64,000 nt of DNA from Prado023 sp963714995 (lineage in GTDB: Bacteria > Actinomycetota > Actinomycetes > S36-B12 > CAIYMF01): positions 62,001 to 126,000 of the forward strand of contig CAVQQP010000007.1 of NCBI GenBank assembly GCA_963714995.1, written 5' to 3'. A program made the translations under genes and the position numbers. Within the stretch, counting starts at the first letter, position 1, and the number at the start of each line of letters is the position of its first letter. Under the pieces are notes generated by a model. The model worked only from the letters and a program-made list of their open reading frames with translations. It made no database searches and was not told where the DNA came from. Shown here piece by piece: positions 51,719 through 59,601 of the stretch.

Positions 51719-52620
51719 CTGCGCAAGGTAACCGGTGTGTTGTCGATCAGTCGCGTCTGGCCGACCCGGGTGGCCAGCAGCAGTCGCGCAGGGCCGACCT
51801 CGGGGGCGGGGCCAAGGCGAGGATCGGTGAGGGCGACATAGTCCGGGGTGAGCCCCACGCGCATCAGCTCGAGCTCCGCGGCGCCCACCACGGCGTCGGC
51901 GGACCGGCCGAGATCGGCGGCGGTCACGCCCGCGGCCAGGGCAGCGGGTACGGCCCCGGCCAGGGCGCGCTCCTCCTCGGAGAGGTAGTGGTTGCGGCTG
52001 GAGCGGGCCACTCCGTCGGCCTCGCGGATCGTGGGGACGCCGTGCACCTTGACCGGCAGGTCCAGGTCGGCCACCATCCGGCGGACCAGCGTGAGCTGCT
52101 GGTAGTCCTTCTCGCCGAAGAACGTGGCGTCCGGGCGGGTCATGTGCAGCAGCTTCATCACGACGGTCAGCACCCCGGCGAAGTGCCCCGGGCGCATGGC
52201 CCCCTCGAGGATCGACCCCATCTGGCCCGGGTCGACGCGCACCTCGGGGTCACCCGTCGGGTAGAGCACGTCCGCCGTGGGGGCGAACACGAGGTCCACG
52301 TCCTCCGCGGCGCACACCTCGAGGTCGGACTTCAGGGTGCGCGGATACCGCTCGAGGTCCTCGCCGGCTCCGAACTGCAGGGGGTTGACGAAGATCGTCA
52401 CAGTCACGTGTCCCCGGGGCCCGACCTCGCCGCGGGCGGCACGGATCAGGGCGACGTGCCCCTCGTGCAGGGCGCCCATCGTGAAGACCGCCGCCCGGGC
52501 CGCGCGCGCGGAGCGCACCGACGGCACCGGCAGGCTCGCATAGGCGTCATCGAGGGACTCCCGGGTGCGCACCACCCGCATCACCGGCGGCGGTCCCGCC
52601 TTGGTCTCGGTCTCACTCAT
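51715..52620 (-). CDS. panC: Pantothenate synthetase
   Basis: A 301-residue ATP-dependent ligase of pantoate and beta-alanine. VFTMGALHEGHVALIRAAR has the HEGH ATP motif (HIGH-like), VTIFVNPLQFGAGEDLERYPR the pantoate pocket, FFGEKDYQQLTLVRRMVADL the KMSK-like region, and GVARSSRNHYLSEEER the C-terminal domain entry. ATG 52620 follows GGGAGGAG. An extra 13 residues precede the usual start. First gene of panC-nadB-nadC-coaX. Confidence 0.96.
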   Translation of the reverse strand: MSETETKAGPPPVMRVVRTRESLDDAYASLPVPSVRSARAARAAVFTMGALHEGHVALIRAARGEVGPRGHVTVTIFVNPLQFGAGEDLERYPRTLKSDLEVCAAEDVDLVFAPTADVLYPTGDPEVRVDPGQMGSILEGAMRPGHFAGVLTVVMKLLHMTRPDATFFGEKDYQQLTLVRRMVADLDLPVKVHGVPTIREADGVARSSRNHYLSEEERALAGAVPAALAAGVTAADLGRSADAVVGAAELELMRVGLTPDYVALTDPRLGPAPEVGPARLLLATRVGQTRLIDNTPVTLRR

Positions 52621-52942
52621 GCTGCTCCTCCCACGACCGACCATCCGGTCCGCACCGCTCGCTGGTCGATCCTGCACCACGCCGGCCGCCCCTCGGCACG
52701 GACCAGCCATTCCGTCGCCGACCCTAGTGCGTCGAACCCGGGCCCGTTCCCCCAGCCCGCCCCGCCCGCCGCCCACCGGGCCGCCGGGCCGCCGCCCATG
52801 CCGTCGCCCCATCCCCCGGCCCGTTCGCGAGATCCGCTTTCGCGCGGCCCAATCCGAGGTTGATCCGGATCTGCGACGACGAACGCTCGGGAATCCGGAT
52901 CGATCGGGATGCGGCGCGGTCGGGGGCGTCGGGGGCGACGCG
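52621..52942 (-). other. Noncoding gap with two ATCCGGAT palindromes
   Basis: This 322-bp stretch separates the DUF2520 gene from panC. I see no credible coding frame. It contains the ribosome site of panC at its left edge and, near the right edge, GATCCGGATC at 52862-52871 and ATCCGGAT at 52893-52900, two related palindromes 31 bp apart that could be an operator or weak hairpins. Confidence 0.4.
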
Positions 52943-53839
52943 TCAGCCCAGGACGTCGAGGAGGGACTCTGCGGCTGCGGGATCGAGCCGACCTGCGGCG
53001 AGGGCGCGATCTGCGGTGAGCCGGGCCATGGCGACGTAGGCGGCCCGGGCCTCCGGGGCGGCCCGGGACAGGGCCTCGAGGTGCGCGGCCACGGTCCCGG
53101 CGTCACCGCGGGCCACGGGGCCGGTGAGTGCGTCGTCGCCCATCGCCAGGACGTTGTCCAGCGCGGCGGTCAGCAGCGGGCGCACCAGCCCTGAGGGGTT
53201 CTCGATCCCGGCGATCGCCAGCAGGTCGAGGGTCTGGGCGACCAGCGTCACCAGGTGGTTGGCGCCGTTGGCCAGCGCAGCGTGGTAGAGCGGACGTGCC
53301 TCCTCGGGAACCCACATCGGGTCCCCGCCCATCTCCACCACCAGGGCCTCGGCCACCGGGCGCAGGACCCTCGGGGCAGTCACCCCGAACGGGCAGCCGG
53401 CCAACCGTTCGAGGTCCGAGCGCGAGCCCGTGAAGGTCATCACCGGGTGCAGCGCCATCGGCAGCGCCCCCATCCTGGTGGCCGGCTCGAGCACGGCCGT
53501 GCCGTAGCGACCGGAGGCGTGCACGAGGAACTGCCCCGGCGTGACGGCTCCGGTGTCGGCGAGCCCACCGACGAGGTCGGCCAGCACGTCGTCGGGAACG
53601 GTGAGCAGGACGAGGTCGGCGGCAGCCATGACCGCCGCGGCGCTGCGCAGCGGCGTCCCGGGCAGGAACTCAGCCACCCGGCGCCGGGAGCGCTCGGAGA
53701 CCGCGTGCGCCCCGACGAGCGGATGACCCGCCCGAGCCAGGGCCGCGGCCATCGGGGCGCCGGCCCGGCCCACGCCGATCACCCCGACGGCGAGTCGGGG
53801 GGCTGGAGCCGCGCCCGCGGACGATCGATCAGCACTCAT
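52943..53839 (-). CDS. Rossmann-fold DUF2520-domain oxidoreductase-like protein
   Basis: 298 residues. The N-terminal dinucleotide domain (LAVGVIGVGRAGAPMAAALARAGHPLVG; LVLLTVPDDVLADLVGGLA) is followed by a helical DUF2520 domain (HPVMTFTGSRSDLERLAGCPFGVTAP; LYHAALANGANHLVTLVAQTLDLLAIAGI). It resembles the ProC/HIBADH superfamily. In Actinobacteria it sits next to panC, which has led to suggestions of a ketopantoate reductase-like role; not demonstrated. ATG 53839 is chosen; GTG 53857 is possible. Confidence 0.88.
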   Translation of the reverse strand: MSADRSSAGAAPAPRLAVGVIGVGRAGAPMAAALARAGHPLVGAHAVSERSRRRVAEFLPGTPLRSAAAVMAAADLVLLTVPDDVLADLVGGLADTGAVTPGQFLVHASGRYGTAVLEPATRMGALPMALHPVMTFTGSRSDLERLAGCPFGVTAPRVLRPVAEALVVEMGGDPMWVPEEARPLYHAALANGANHLVTLVAQTLDLLAIAGIENPSGLVRPLLTAALDNVLAMGDDALTGPVARGDAGTVAAHLEALSRAAPEARAAYVAMARLTADRALAAGRLDPAAAESLLDVLG

Positions 53840-53908
53840 CAGATGGCAGCCTGCCACCGGGGGGCGCCCGGTGCCCGCTGGGGCCGGGTCGGCGCCGGGC
53901 GCGGCGGA

Positions 53909-54463
53909 CTACCGACCGGCGGAGCGAGCGCGCGGGATGCGTCCGAAGGTCGGCGCCCACACCGAGATCCGACCTCCGGGCAGGCAGACCATGAGTCCGC
54001 CATCCATCCCACGGACCTCCCACGCCTCGTGGGCTGCCTCGGCTGCGACGACGAGCTGATCCGCGCCGAGCCCCAGGTTCAGGCCGCCGCCCTCATCGAC
54101 GCCCAGCTGCGTCACGGGGCGCCCCACCCAACCCGCCAACCTCGCCACCGCCGGACCGCCGTCCAGCGTCAGTCCTGGGCCCGCAGCGCCCGGCTGGCCA
54201 GCCACGCGCACGGGGCCGGAGAGGACCACCAGGTGGACCGGATCGGCCGCGATCGACAGCACGATCCGGTCCAGCGAGGTGTCCACGTGCGTCAGGGGGC
54301 GGCCGATGAGGCCAGCGAGCCTGCCCGAGGCCGCGGCCGGGTCCAGCAGTCCGCGGGGCTCGCGCGTGCGCAGGGGAGTGGATGACGCCGGTCCTGGTTC
54401 CGGTCGGCGCGGGGGCTGGGTCGTGGACCTTGCCCCCTGGCGTGGGGTCATCACCTGGGTCAT
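53909..54463 (-). CDS. DUF6188-like protein
   Basis: 184 residues. After an N-terminal Thr/Pro-rich stretch, GRLAGLIGRPLTHVDTSLDRIVLSIA and LAGWVGRPVTQLGVDEGGGLNLGLG look like two related beta modules, and AWEVRGMDGGLMVCLPGGRISVW is the C-terminal signature that I associate with DUF6188. No catalytic motif. ATG 54463 has a GCGAGG site nine bases upstream; ATG 54472 is also possible. Lies between the DUF2520 and PH-domain genes. Function unknown. Confidence 0.6.
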   Translation of the reverse strand: MTQVMTPRQGARSTTQPPRRPEPGPASSTPLRTREPRGLLDPAAASGRLAGLIGRPLTHVDTSLDRIVLSIAADPVHLVVLSGPVRVAGQPGAAGPGLTLDGGPAVARLAGWVGRPVTQLGVDEGGGLNLGLGADQLVVAAEAAHEAWEVRGMDGGLMVCLPGGRISVWAPTFGRIPRARSAGR

Positions 54464-54567
54464 GGCCCGCATCCTCGCCGATCGTCACCCCCCAGCGGGG
54501 GACCGTTGCGTGTCGCTAGGGCGAACCCTGGCCGAACTCATGAGCGTGGCCGTCAGCAGATGCCGCC

Positions 54568-56113
54568 TCAGGCGCTCCCGGGGCTGCCGAGCGTCGGGAC
54601 ACCGTGGTCGGGCGCCGGCTCGGTCGGGGCGGTCGGGGCGGTCGGGGCCGGTCGGGGCGGTCGGGGCGGTCGGGGCCGGCTCGGTCGGGGCGGTCGGAGC
54701 CGGCTCGGTCGGCTTGGTCGGGGCCGTCAGGACGTGCGCGGTCGGCCGGGTCATCCAGCGCTCGCCGGGTCCGCTCGCCCGGCTGGCACCGGCCCGGACC
54801 AGCTGCTCCTCGGCGATCCGGCGGGCCTCCCCGGCCGTGCGGTGCAGCACGACGATGGAGACCGGGCCCGGGGTGGAGTCCACCTGGACCGACGCCAGTC
54901 CCAGGCGGCGCTGCCAGGGGCCCTGCGTGACCCCCACGGACTGGGTGCGCGCATGCGGGATCACCGCGACCCGGCGGGTGAGGAAGCCGCGCCGGGCAGC
55001 CAGGACGAGGCCGTCGTGGGCGACGCCAAGGTTCCTGAACTGCAGCCACGCGCGGCGTCGAGCCGCGGCCGGTGCTGGCACGAAGTCCATAGCGCCCGGG
55101 TCCACGCCGGGCATCACCCGCGAGATGATCTGGCGAGCCACGTCGTGGGGAGCCACGGGCAGCAGCACGTGCTCCAGCTGCCCGTTCTCGTCGGCCTGCA
55201 GCCCTGCCACGTTCAACGAGACCCGCACCCAACCCTTGCGCCGCCACAGCAACGGCTCGGAGATCTCGATGGCCTGGACCCTCCCCGGCGGGACGGTCTG
55301 GCTCTGCACGTTGACCAGGCCGTGGCGCAGGCGCAGGCCGTCCGGCGAGTCGGCGACCGTGAACCCGAAGAACCGGGTGAACTGCCCGAACACCGAGAGC
55401 AGCGGCAGGCCACCGGTGACGAGGATCAGAAGCAGCCCTCCCGCGCCCTCGGTGAGGGTCACGGACACGACGATCAGCCCGGTCAGGAGGAACAGGAGCA
55501 TCGTCTCGCTGCGCAGCAGGAGGCTGACGACCAGGTCGCCGGTCGGCACCGTCGCGAGGACGGCTTCGGGCGCCTCCCCGACGTCCGGGGACATCCCCGC
55601 GGCCCGGGCGATGATCTCCGCGCGCAGGGCCAGCGCCTCCGCGTCGGTGAGGTAGGACAGCAGGACGCGCGAGTCCCCGCCACCGGCCACCTCGATCCGC
55701 ACCTGGGAGAGACCCACGACCCGGCCGAGCAGCGGGCGGGTCGTGTCCACGCTCTGCAGGCGCGACAGGGTCACGCGGCGCTCGTTCCGCTGGAGCACGC
55801 CGGAGTCCAGCCGGAAGTCACCGGACTCGTCGAAGAAGTACTCCGTCCGGGTCCAGGCCAGGTAGTTGTAGCCCAGCGCCACCAGCATCAGGACCGCGAG
55901 GGCGCCCAGGACGAGGACCGCCCCCAAGAGCCCCCCGACCTGCGCGGCGAGTTCCCGCAGGTTGCCGGTGCCGAACACGACGATGACGCCGACCAGGACG
56001 CCCAGCGAGCGCACGGAGGCCACGAGCGGCGTCAGCGGGTGCGTCCGGCGGCGTGGGCTCGCCAGCGAGGGCGGAGCCGGGCCCGTCGCCGACTCAGCGG
56101 GGGTCTGGGTCAC
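54568..56113 (-). CDS. Bacterial PH domain membrane protein (YdbT-like), one frameshift in C-terminal repeat
   Basis: GTG 56113 overlaps the stop of the smaller PH gene (GTGA). An N-terminal pair of helices (SLGVLVGVIVVFGTG; VLVLGALAVLMLVALGYNYLAW) precedes PH-like modules (FRLDSGVLQRNERRVTLSRLQSVD), a second helix pair (LLFLLTGLIVVSVTL) and two more PH-like modules (LVNVQSQTVPPGRVQAIEI, FLTRRVAVIPHARTQSVGV). The C-terminus is an APT/EPAPT repeat. As printed the frame leaves the repeat as GPDRPDRPDR and runs to 54485. Removing one C in the GGCCGG at about 54646-54652 restores APT units and ends naturally at 54568, giving 514 residues. Confidence 0.82.
54617..54722 (-). repeat. Nine-base tandem repeat encoding Ala-Pro-Thr
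   Basis: Degenerate GGTCGGGGC units (minus strand GCCCCGACC, Ala-Pro-Thr), with EPAPT variants, about a dozen copies. One irregular GGCCGGTC step interrupts the 9-bp phase and coincides with the proposed frameshift. Confidence 0.75.
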
Positions 56114-56616
56114 AGTCCAGCACTCCGCTGCTCGCCTCGGGCTGCGAGCCGGTCGCGCAGGCCCGACGCCTCCGCCGGCGGCAGGCCGGGGATCGTGGCG
56201 TTCGTGGAGGCCGCCGCGGTGTGCAGCTGGACCGTGGCGACGCCGAGTCGACGGTCGAGCGGGCCGGCCGTGATGTCCACGAGCTGCATCCGGCCGTAGG
56301 GCACCACCACGAGCCGGCGGAACATGATCCCGCTGGTGACCAGCAGGTCGTCGGTCCGCTCGGCATATCCGAAGGAGCGGACACGGCGGCCGATCAGCCA
56401 CCACATCCAGATCACGGCGACCAGCCACACCGCGACCAGGATGAGGGCGGCCGTGCGTGCCTCCGGGACCAGCCCCAGGAGGATCACCCCCACCAGGAGG
56501 AGCCCCATCACCAGCGCCATCGTGATCCGACGGGCCGTTGCCAGCCTGGGCGACACGGGGTGCCAGGCCTCTCCGGGCGGGGCGAATGCGTCGTCGACGG
56601 ACAGGGACTCAGACAT
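56110..56616 (-). CDS. Small bacterial PH domain (DUF304) membrane protein
   Basis: 168 residues with two membrane helices (ITMALVMGLLLVGVILLGLV; AALILVAVWLVAVIWMWWLI) followed by one bPH2 module (VRSFGYAERTDDLLVTSGIMFRRLVVVPYGRMQLVDI, then RLGVATVQLHTA). It pairs with the larger PH gene that begins at its stop codon; such YdbS-YdbT pairs are common in Gram-positives and have been linked to resistance to some bacteriocins, without a defined mechanism. ATG 56616 has a TACTCT box seven bases upstream (56624-56629). Confidence 0.88.
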   Translation of the reverse strand: MSESLSVDDAFAPPGEAWHPVSPRLATARRITMALVMGLLLVGVILLGLVPEARTAALILVAVWLVAVIWMWWLIGRRVRSFGYAERTDDLLVTSGIMFRRLVVVPYGRMQLVDITAGPLDRRLGVATVQLHTAAASTNATIPGLPPAEASGLRDRLAARGEQRSAGL

Positions 56617-56623
56617 GCTCACC

Positions 56624-56646
56624 AGAGTAGGCCAGCGGCGTAGGGT
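56624..56646. promoter_or_regulatory. Divergent leaderless promoters of the PH operon and the NuoD-like gene
   Basis: Minus-strand TACTCT (56624-56629), seven bases before ATG 56616, and plus-strand TAGGGT (56641-56646), six bases before ATG 56653. The start codons are only 37 bp apart, so the two promoters must interfere. Confidence 0.5.
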
Positions 56647-56652
56647 TGGCGG

Positions 56653-57802
56653 ATGCACGCTCAGGACGGGGCTGGAGTCCACCGACTCGTCGCCACCGAG
56701 GTGCTCCCCGGCGACGTCGCCCTCGGTCCGGACCACCCGACGCTCGATGGGCTGCCCTCGATCCGGCTGCAGGTCGAGGCCGGGGTCGTGTCCTCCGCGG
56801 AGTGGATCCCGGGGACCGTCCACCGCGGTGCGGAGAAGCTCTTCGAGTCCCGTGACTACCGCCAGATCCTCATGCTCGTCGACCGCCACGACTGGCTGTC
56901 CGCGTTCTGCTCGGAGGTCGGCGTGGTGGTCGGGGTGGAGCGGGCACTGGGCCTGACGCCCGCGCCGCGGGCCCAGCACATCCGGATCCTGCTGTGCGAG
57001 CTGACCCGGATCGCCCATCACCTGGCCTTCCTCGCGCCGTTGCCCGGTGACCTTCCCGAGTCGTGGCGCGCCCGGGCGTGGGCCTGGCGCGCCGAGGTCC
57101 TGGACCTGATCGAGGCGGCCACCGGCCACCGCGTGCACCCGATGTTCTGCCAGGTGGGAGGCGTCCGCGCCGACGTCGACCCGGGGTGGTTGGCCCGGGT
57201 GGCGGCCGCCGCCGCCGCGTGGTCCACCAGCCGAGCCGACCGGGGTCCTGGCCGGGATCGACAGCCCGGAGCTGGCCGGGGTGCTCGACTCGGCGTACGC
57301 CGGGGTGGCTGTGCTCAGCACCGAGAAGGCCCTGGGGTTCGGGGCATCCGGCCCGGTCGCCCGGGCCAGCGGCGTGGACCTCGACCTGCGCCGCGACGAC
57401 CCCTGCCTGCCCTATCCCCCGTTCGAGGTCCCCACGGCCGTGGCCGGTGACGCCCGGGCGCGGGTCCGGATGCTCGTCGACGAGCTCGCGCCCAGCATCG
57501 GGCTGGTCGCGTGGGCGGCCGAGCAGCTGGCGGACTCCACCGGGGAGCCGGTGGCCGTGCGCCTGCCCAAGGTCGTGCGCGTGCCGGAGGGGTCGACCTA
57601 CACGTGGACGGAGAACCCCACCGGGATCAACGGCTACCTGCTGGTGTCCCGCAACGACCGCACGCCCTGGCGGCTCAAGCTGCGCAGCGCGGGGTTCGGC
57701 AACGCCGCCGCGCTGGGCGACGCCCTCACCGGGACCGCCGTGGCCGACCTCCCGGCCGCGATCGCCAGCTTCCTCATCGTCTGCGGCGACGTCGACCGGT
57801 GA
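56653..57802 (+). CDS. NuoD-like (NADH dehydrogenase 49 kDa subunit-like) stand-alone protein, one frameshift
   Basis: The frame from ATG 56653 shows the 49-kDa-subunit fold: LGPDHPTLDGLPSIRLQVEAGVVSSAEWIPGTVHRGAEKLFESRDYRQILMLVDRHDWLS and RAQHIRILLCELTRIAHHLAFL, as in NuoD and group 4 hydrogenase large subunits. One base must be dropped in the GGGG run at 57241-57244; then VLAGIDSPELAGVLDSAYAG, a central region and YTWTENPTGINGYLLVSRN, RLKLRSAGFGNAAALGDALTGTAVAD follow (382 residues corrected). LRSAGFGN and the terminal ASFLIVCGDVDR (DxDR) match NuoD ends. No other complex I subunit is near. The quinone-site role is uncertain. Confidence 0.8.
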
Positions 57803-57830
57803 CTGGTCCTGGCCGTCCTGGCCCGGCGTC

Positions 57831-58139
57831 TCAGCGCTCGGGGTGCTCGCGCAGGTAGGTCGCGAACACAGCGACGAACAGCGGTTCCAGGTCGCCGACG
57901 CCGGTCCGGCTGAATGCCTGCCTGGCCGCCTCGATCGTCTCGATGAACGAGCCCGCGGTCTCCCCGAGCGACCCACCCTCGTCGGCCGTGGCGGTCAGCG
58001 CCGGGGTGTGGGCCATCAGGTCGATGAAGAACTGCAGGTCGTGGTACTGGCGGGCACGGTCGAATGCGGCGTCGCGCAGGTCCTCGTAGGGCCAGTCCTC
58101 GTAGGGCAGATCGGGATGCGCCGTGGCGTGGTCGCTCAT
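57831..58139 (-). CDS. Hypothetical conserved-looking small acidic protein
   Basis: 102 residues from ATG 58139. Predicted all-helical and cytosolic: DLPYEDWPYEDLRDAAFDRARQYHDLQFFIDLMAH, then GSFIETIEAARQAFSRTGVGDLEPLFVAVFATYLREHPER. The YEDWPYEDLRD repeat is distinctive. No family recognised. Lies between the convergent NuoD-like gene and the upstream DUF3180 gene, 69 bp from the latter. Confidence 0.65.
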   Translation of the reverse strand: MSDHATAHPDLPYEDWPYEDLRDAAFDRARQYHDLQFFIDLMAHTPALTATADEGGSLGETAGSFIETIEAARQAFSRTGVGDLEPLFVAVFATYLREHPER

Positions 58140-58208
58140 GGTGGACACGGTAGTCCACATGATCGACGCACAGCCCCCGGAGTCACGCTCCCAGCGACCG
58201 CACCACGA

Positions 58209-58715
58209 TCAGGAGGCGGCACCTGCCGGTCCGGGATCCTGAGCGGGGCCGGCCACCCGCATGCCGGCCTCGTCGGTGTCGTCGGGCAATCGGCAGTTGT
58301 GCTCGAGCCAGAGGGACAGGGCAGCCAGCAGGAGGCCGCCGAGGGACGCCAGGGCGGAGGCCAGGAGCCGCTCCCGCCCGGCTGCCACGGCCGTCTCCTG
58401 CAGCAGCCGGAGGGCGACCCCGCCGTACACCCCGAAGACCACGGCCCCGGTGCGCGACCCCGCCAGGGCGAGGGCGGTCGTCCGCGCGGCCATCAGGGGG
58501 GCCATCCGGGGGGTACCGGGCTTGGGATTCAGCCGGCGCCGCGCGACCACGGTCCACGCCCCGACGAAGCCGGCCACCACCCAGATCACCACGACCGCCA
58601 TCCAGGGGACCGCAGGCAGCCGGCCGTTGTCGTCCACCCATGCGGCGAACCCCCAGCCGAGCAGGGCTGCGATCCCGGCGACGGCGAACAGCCAGGGGAT
58701 CGACGTGGGCTTCAT
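58209..58715 (-). CDS. DUF3180 membrane protein
   Basis: 168 residues with four hydrophobic helices (IPWLFAVAGIAALLGWGFAAW; AVPWMAVVVIWVVAGFVGAW; MAARTTALALAGSRTGAVVFGVYGGVA; LLASALASLGGLLLAALSLWLEH) and a polar tail. The pattern and its fixed position directly after folK identify actinobacterial DUF3180. ATG 58715 overlaps the folK stop (ATGA). Function unknown. Confidence 0.9.
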   Translation of the reverse strand: MKPTSIPWLFAVAGIAALLGWGFAAWVDDNGRLPAVPWMAVVVIWVVAGFVGAWTVVARRRLNPKPGTPRMAPLMAARTTALALAGSRTGAVVFGVYGGVALRLLQETAVAAGRERLLASALASLGGLLLAALSLWLEHNCRLPDDTDEAGMRVAGPAQDPGPAGAAS

Positions 58716-59221
58716 GTCCACCAAGGGCCTCCCTCGAGCAGATCGACCTGCTGGTCGGTGACGAGGGCCGCCCAGTCGGCGACCGTGCGCGCAGGTCCGT
58801 TCGCCGGGGTGAGCACGAACTCGGGGTCCACCTCGGCCCACGGGTCCAGGACGAAGCGGCGCTGGTGGGCTCGGGGGTGCGGCAGGGTGAGCACCGGGTC
58901 GTCGCTGCGCTGGTCATCGACCGCAAGGACGTCGATGTCCAGGGTGCGTGGGCCCCAACGGACGTCGCGGACCCTCCCCGCGGCGTCCTCCAGCGCGTGG
59001 GCCAGCCCCAGCAGGCCTGCGGGGTCCAGGGACGTGTCCACGACGACCACGGCGTTGACGTAGTCCGGCTGCTCCGGGCCCCCCACGGCCGAGGTGCGCC
59101 ACAGGCTGGAGACCGCATCCACGCGTACCTGCGGATGGGCCGCCAAGCCCCTCACCGCAGTGCGCAGGGACTCCCGGGGGTCTGCGAGGTTGGCTCCGAG
59201 GCCGAGGGCAGCCCGGGTCAT
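58712..59221 (-). CDS. folK: 6-hydroxymethyl-7,8-dihydropterin pyrophosphokinase
   Basis: 169 residues. AALGLGANLADPRESLRTAV, SLWRTSAVGGPEQPDYVNAVVVVDT and GPRTLDIDVLAVDD (metal-binding DxD), then LTLPHPRAHQRRFVLDPWAEV are the HPPK motifs. It adds pyrophosphate to the pterin before FolP. ATG 59221 overlaps the folB stop (ATGA), showing translational coupling in folE-folP-folB-folK. Confidence 0.96.
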   Translation of the reverse strand: MTRAALGLGANLADPRESLRTAVRGLAAHPQVRVDAVSSLWRTSAVGGPEQPDYVNAVVVVDTSLDPAGLLGLAHALEDAAGRVRDVRWGPRTLDIDVLAVDDQRSDDPVLTLPHPRAHQRRFVLDPWAEVDPEFVLTPANGPARTVADWAALVTDQQVDLLEGGPWWT

Positions 59222-59601
59222 CGCGCCCTCGTGATGCTCACCGACACGTCATCGAAGGGCACCGGGATCGGGGCCTGCGGCTTGTGCACGGTGACCTTCA
59301 CGGCCCGGACGAAGTCGAACGCGAGGCAGCGCTCCGCGATGTTCACGGCCAGGGTCTCGATCAGGTTCACCCGTGGGCCCTCGATCACCTCGACCACGGC
59401 CACGGCGATACCGCCGTAGTCGACCGTGTGCCGCAGGTCGTCGGACCGGGCCGCCTTGGAGATCGACAGCACCCCGAGCACGACATCGACGCGGAACTCC
59501 TGGCCGTCCCGACGCTCCTCGTCGAACACGCCGTGGAACCCCCGGCCCCGTACACCCTTCACGGTGATCCGGTCGAGGTCGCGGCTGAACGCATCGGTCA
59601 T
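59218..59601 (-). CDS. folB: Dihydroneopterin aldolase
   Basis: 127 residues counted from ATG 59601, which follows AGGGGAC. DRITVKGVRGRGFHGVFDEERRDGQEFRVDVVLGV includes the conserved GxxG-x-H-x-E region, and SDDLRHTVDYGGIAVAVVEVIEGPRVNLIETLAVNIAERCL the catalytic Lys/Glu/Tyr surroundings of the octameric aldolase. As printed this frame is continuous with folP, giving an apparent 448-residue FolP-FolB fusion. The ribosome site and the ATGA pattern argue that they are separate proteins. Confidence 0.9.
   Translation of the reverse strand: MTDAFSRDLDRITVKGVRGRGFHGVFDEERRDGQEFRVDVVLGVLSISKAARSDDLRHTVDYGGIAVAVVEVIEGPRVNLIETLAVNIAERCLAFDFVRAVKVTVHKPQAPIPVPFDDVSVSITRAR

Noticed and set aside
52621..52942. 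Riboswitch or small RNA upstream of panC
   Set aside because: Only short palindromes are visible; no conserved riboswitch core could be recognised.
53871..54385. Plus-strand open frames between 53.2 and 54.4 kb as genes
   Set aside because: They overlap DUF2520 and DUF6188-like genes in antisense and have shadow composition.
54617..54722. CRISPR-like or minisatellite array
   Set aside because: Nine-base units without spacers, in coding frame as Ala-Pro-Thr; a protein low-complexity repeat.
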